Assembly: GCA_003165935.1 (NCBI GenBank)
Contig: PMXB01000149.1
Span: forward strand, 1,159 to 34,204
DNA: 33,046 nucleotides
Direction: 5' to 3'
From: Acidobacteriaceae bacterium
GTDB lineage: Bacteria; Acidobacteriota; Terriglobia; Terriglobales; Acidobacteriaceae
Of the stretch, positions 31,331 to 33,046 are shown one piece after another; position 1 is the first letter of the stretch, and every line of letters begins with the position of its first letter. The notes under the pieces were generated by a model. The model was not told where the DNA came from, did no database searches, and saw only the letters and a list, made by a program, of their open reading frames with translations. The translations under genes and the position numbers were made by a program.

Positions 31331-31900
31331 TCAGTAGATGCCGGGAATCAGGCGTTTTGTTGTGTTGCAGTATTCGGTATACTGCGCGCCGAAAGCGCCG
31401 TGCAGCGCAGCCTCTTCCACATGAATTCGATAGAGCAGGGCAGCGGCTGGAAGAATGAGCACTATGGCGGCAGAGATCCAGTTTCTGTCGGCGAGTCCGA
31501 TGGCCAGAAAGATGATCAACATACCCGTGTAGGAAGGGTGGCGCACCACGCTGTAGAGACCGGAGCGATAGAGCGACTGCGAATTGCGAATAGCAACGTT
31601 GGCGCTGAATGCCTTGCCTAACGAGAAGATGGCGACCCAGCGAACTACAAGACCGGCAATGAAGAGCGGGATCACCAACAGCCGGAGCGCATGGAATCGG
31701 GGAAAGATGGGGAAATGAGTCAAATAGCGAGCGTATTCCGCGGCGGTGATGGAGCCGACGATAGTCACCCAAAGAATCACCATCGATCCGCGATCATGCA
31801 CCACGCCGCCGCTGTGGCGAGTTCTGGTGGCGATGACAATGTAGATCTCAGATGCTGTCCAGCCGTAAAGCAGGATCTTCCAAATGAGGGAAATGGTCAA
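31331..31900 (-). CDS. Isoprenylcysteine carboxyl methyltransferase-like membrane protein
   Basis: A 189-residue ICMT/PEMT-family membrane protein with about four to five helices. The C-terminal SAM-binding signature is present: YRSGLYSVVRHPSYTGMLIIFLAIGLA, and EEAALHGAFGAQYTEYCNTTKRLIPGIY. Bacterial members methylate small lipophilic substrates that are mostly unknown; no prenylated proteins are implied. It is directly upstream of bshA, probably in one operon, but a link to bacillithiol is not established. Confidence 0.85.
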   Translation of the reverse strand: MTISLIWKILLYGWTASEIYIVIATRTRHSGGVVHDRGSMVILWVTIVGSITAAEYARYLTHFPIFPRFHALRLLVIPLFIAGLVVRWVAIFSLGKAFSANVAIRNSQSLYRSGLYSVVRHPSYTGMLIIFLAIGLADRNWISAAIVLILPAAALLYRIHVEEAALHGAFGAQYTEYCNTTKRLIPGIY

Positions 31901-32011
31901 CGGACCTCCGAGCTTGCAGACTCTGTGAGATTAACAAACTGAGGTGGGGACGCGGAGTGGGCGCCCCAGGACACACACCAACGCCATGGAACTTGCGAGT
32001 TCACAGTCAAT

Positions 32012-32905
32012 TTACGAACCGATTGACGCGTCGGTTCCATTGGATGCGATGCTCTCGAAGTTGATCAGCTCTATCTTCGGGAAATCCACGATGGCTTTGA
32101 GAGCCTGGCGCTCGATTTCGCGCGAAGCCTTGAGCCTTGTGCGGACCGAATCAAGATCGGCGTCGTGATAGCCGGGGTGGGTGACAAGTTCCCATGTGCA
32201 TTCGGGCATATGAGAGAGAGTGCGGGCAAGGCTCACTGAGTCGAGCGAGCCGGTGATCATAACGCCGATTGTGCCGTCGGTGGTGGCGAAGCCGTGCTCG
32301 GCGATGATTCTGAGAACGTGTGCCTCAAGCCCACTGAGAAACGTAACCTGCGCACGGCGAAGCCAGGGGATGCCGGCAACAGCCCGACGGCTCCACGCGG
32401 AGTCGAATGGATTTCGGATGCGTGTGATGCCGCAGGCGCGGGCGGCGCGCAGAACCGGGCGCAGGACGGGGGGAAACATGTGGGTGTGCTTGTGAGTGTC
32501 GACGTGAGTGAGATGGAGGCCACGGCTTTGCAGCCTGCAAATTTGAGCGGTGGCTTCGGCCTCGATTTCGGTGGCTAGTGCCGAGCGTAGTGAAGTCGTT
32601 GAGACGGGACTGTAGAGATCACGAACGAAACGGCCAAGCGTTTCCCGAAATGTGCCATCTGTGCGGCGCGCCAAGTTTGGGATTTCAAGGGGAGAAAGCA
32701 CTGGCAGACCGTCCGCGAGAACGACGTGGCAACCAACCCCAAGGCCTTTGTTCGCCAGTGCCAGTTCAATTGCTTCGTCTGAGGCTGGCGCATTTGCCAT
32801 GAGGGTTGTGCTGGTTAGAACGCCTGTCTGGTGCAGCTCGACGATGGCGCGGTTGACGCCTGAGGTCAGCCCGAAATCGTCGGCATTTAGAATGAGGCGG
32901 GGCAC
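32012..32905 (-). CDS. ChbG/HpnK-family (YdjC) carbohydrate deacetylase
   Basis: A 297-residue YdjC-like metal-dependent deacetylase. Metal and catalytic motifs: LILNADDFGLTSGVNRAI (D11/D12), GVGCHVVLADGLPVL (His) and LTHVDTHKHTHMFPPVL (two His ligands). The C-terminal LVTHPGYHDADLDSV matches the family. ChbG deacetylates chitobiose; HpnK acts in hopanoid side-chain assembly. No hpn neighbours are present, so the substrate is open. It is 111 bases upstream of the ICMT-like gene on the same strand. Confidence 0.88.
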   Translation of the reverse strand: MPRLILNADDFGLTSGVNRAIVELHQTGVLTSTTLMANAPASDEAIELALANKGLGVGCHVVLADGLPVLSPLEIPNLARRTDGTFRETLGRFVRDLYSPVSTTSLRSALATEIEAEATAQICRLQSRGLHLTHVDTHKHTHMFPPVLRPVLRAARACGITRIRNPFDSAWSRRAVAGIPWLRRAQVTFLSGLEAHVLRIIAEHGFATTDGTIGVMITGSLDSVSLARTLSHMPECTWELVTHPGYHDADLDSVRTRLKASREIERQALKAIVDFPKIELINFESIASNGTDASIGS

Positions 32906-33031
32906 GAGGGCAAGTCTATCAATTCGAGGCCGGATGATGAGAAGCAGAAGGGTCGGCCTTCAGAGGTTACTGACAGACCATGACCACTGGTATCATAGGT
33001 AAGGCTCTTTCGGCGCTTTTCCTACCCGCGT

Positions 33032-33046
33032 GGGCGGTTAGCTCAG
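33032..33046 (+). tRNA. tRNA gene, 5' end only (cut by window edge)
   Basis: GGGCGGT-TA-GCTCAG is a tRNA 5' acceptor strand, the conserved U8/A9-type linker and the start of the D-arm. The anticodon lies outside the window; Val is a guess from the GGGCGGT acceptor. A possible -10, TATCAT (32990-32995), lies about 37 bases upstream. Confidence 0.6.

Overview
The window is high-GC bacterial DNA, most likely from Acidobacteriota (class Terriglobia, an Acidobacteriaceae-type soil bacterium). This is an inference from gene content: bacillithiol genes (bshA, bshB1), lipid A acyltransferases, a fused homocysteine methyltransferase/MTHFR, a DUF2934 protein, a frataxin homologue and a HpnK/ChbG-type deacetylase. 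No marker gene fixes the genus.

Layout. 1-706: two copies of a terminator-like hairpin RNA and otherwise non-coding sequence. 707-3862 (+): SYLF-domain lipoid-binding protein, LpxL-like acyltransferase, lpxD and a glyoxalase-fold protein. 3890-5991 (-): xseB and a bifunctional homocysteine S-methyltransferase/methylenetetrahydrofolate reductase. 6315-9405 (+): a beta-propeller-like lipoprotein, bshB1 and a SAM methyltransferase. 9430-9786 (-): a half-length TauE/SafE permease.

9978-13178 is the most interesting part. It holds a Ro60 orthologue (rsr, TROVE + vWA) preceded by six tandem bacterial Y RNA-like genes. Each has a closing Ro-type helix (5' CCGGTGG..., 3' ...TTCCCCGG) whose outer base pairs covary between copies. 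Five carry a circularly permuted tRNA mimic: T-arm, then an acceptor-like stem closed by a short loop, then (in three) a D-arm. One copy keeps an intact anticodon arm with an Asn-like CTGTTAA loop and another keeps a Glu-like arm. A small Cys-rich protein is encoded inside the array, and a sigma-54-type promoter sequence lies upstream. Individual bacterial Y RNAs that mimic tRNAs are known; a six-member, internally diversified array is what stands out here.

13185-19337: a long bidirectional hairpin, aqpZ (-), phoB-phoR-pstS (+) with no pstCAB, a small secreted protein, cyaY (-), and a small acidic protein behind a near-consensus FliA (sigma-28) promoter. 19338-22289: an OafA-type O-acyltransferase and a secreted ankyrin protein. 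22870-26935: a TetR-controlled efflux operon (TetR, HlyD adaptor, ABC ATPase, ABC-2 permease) with a 26-bp operator over the predicted -10. 27136-32905: zinc-ribbon membrane protein, DUF2934 protein, an SDR reductase, a small alpha-helical protein with a stand-alone NAD-binding domain, bshA, an isoprenylcysteine methyltransferase-like protein and a ChbG/HpnK deacetylase. The window ends inside the 5' end of a tRNA gene.
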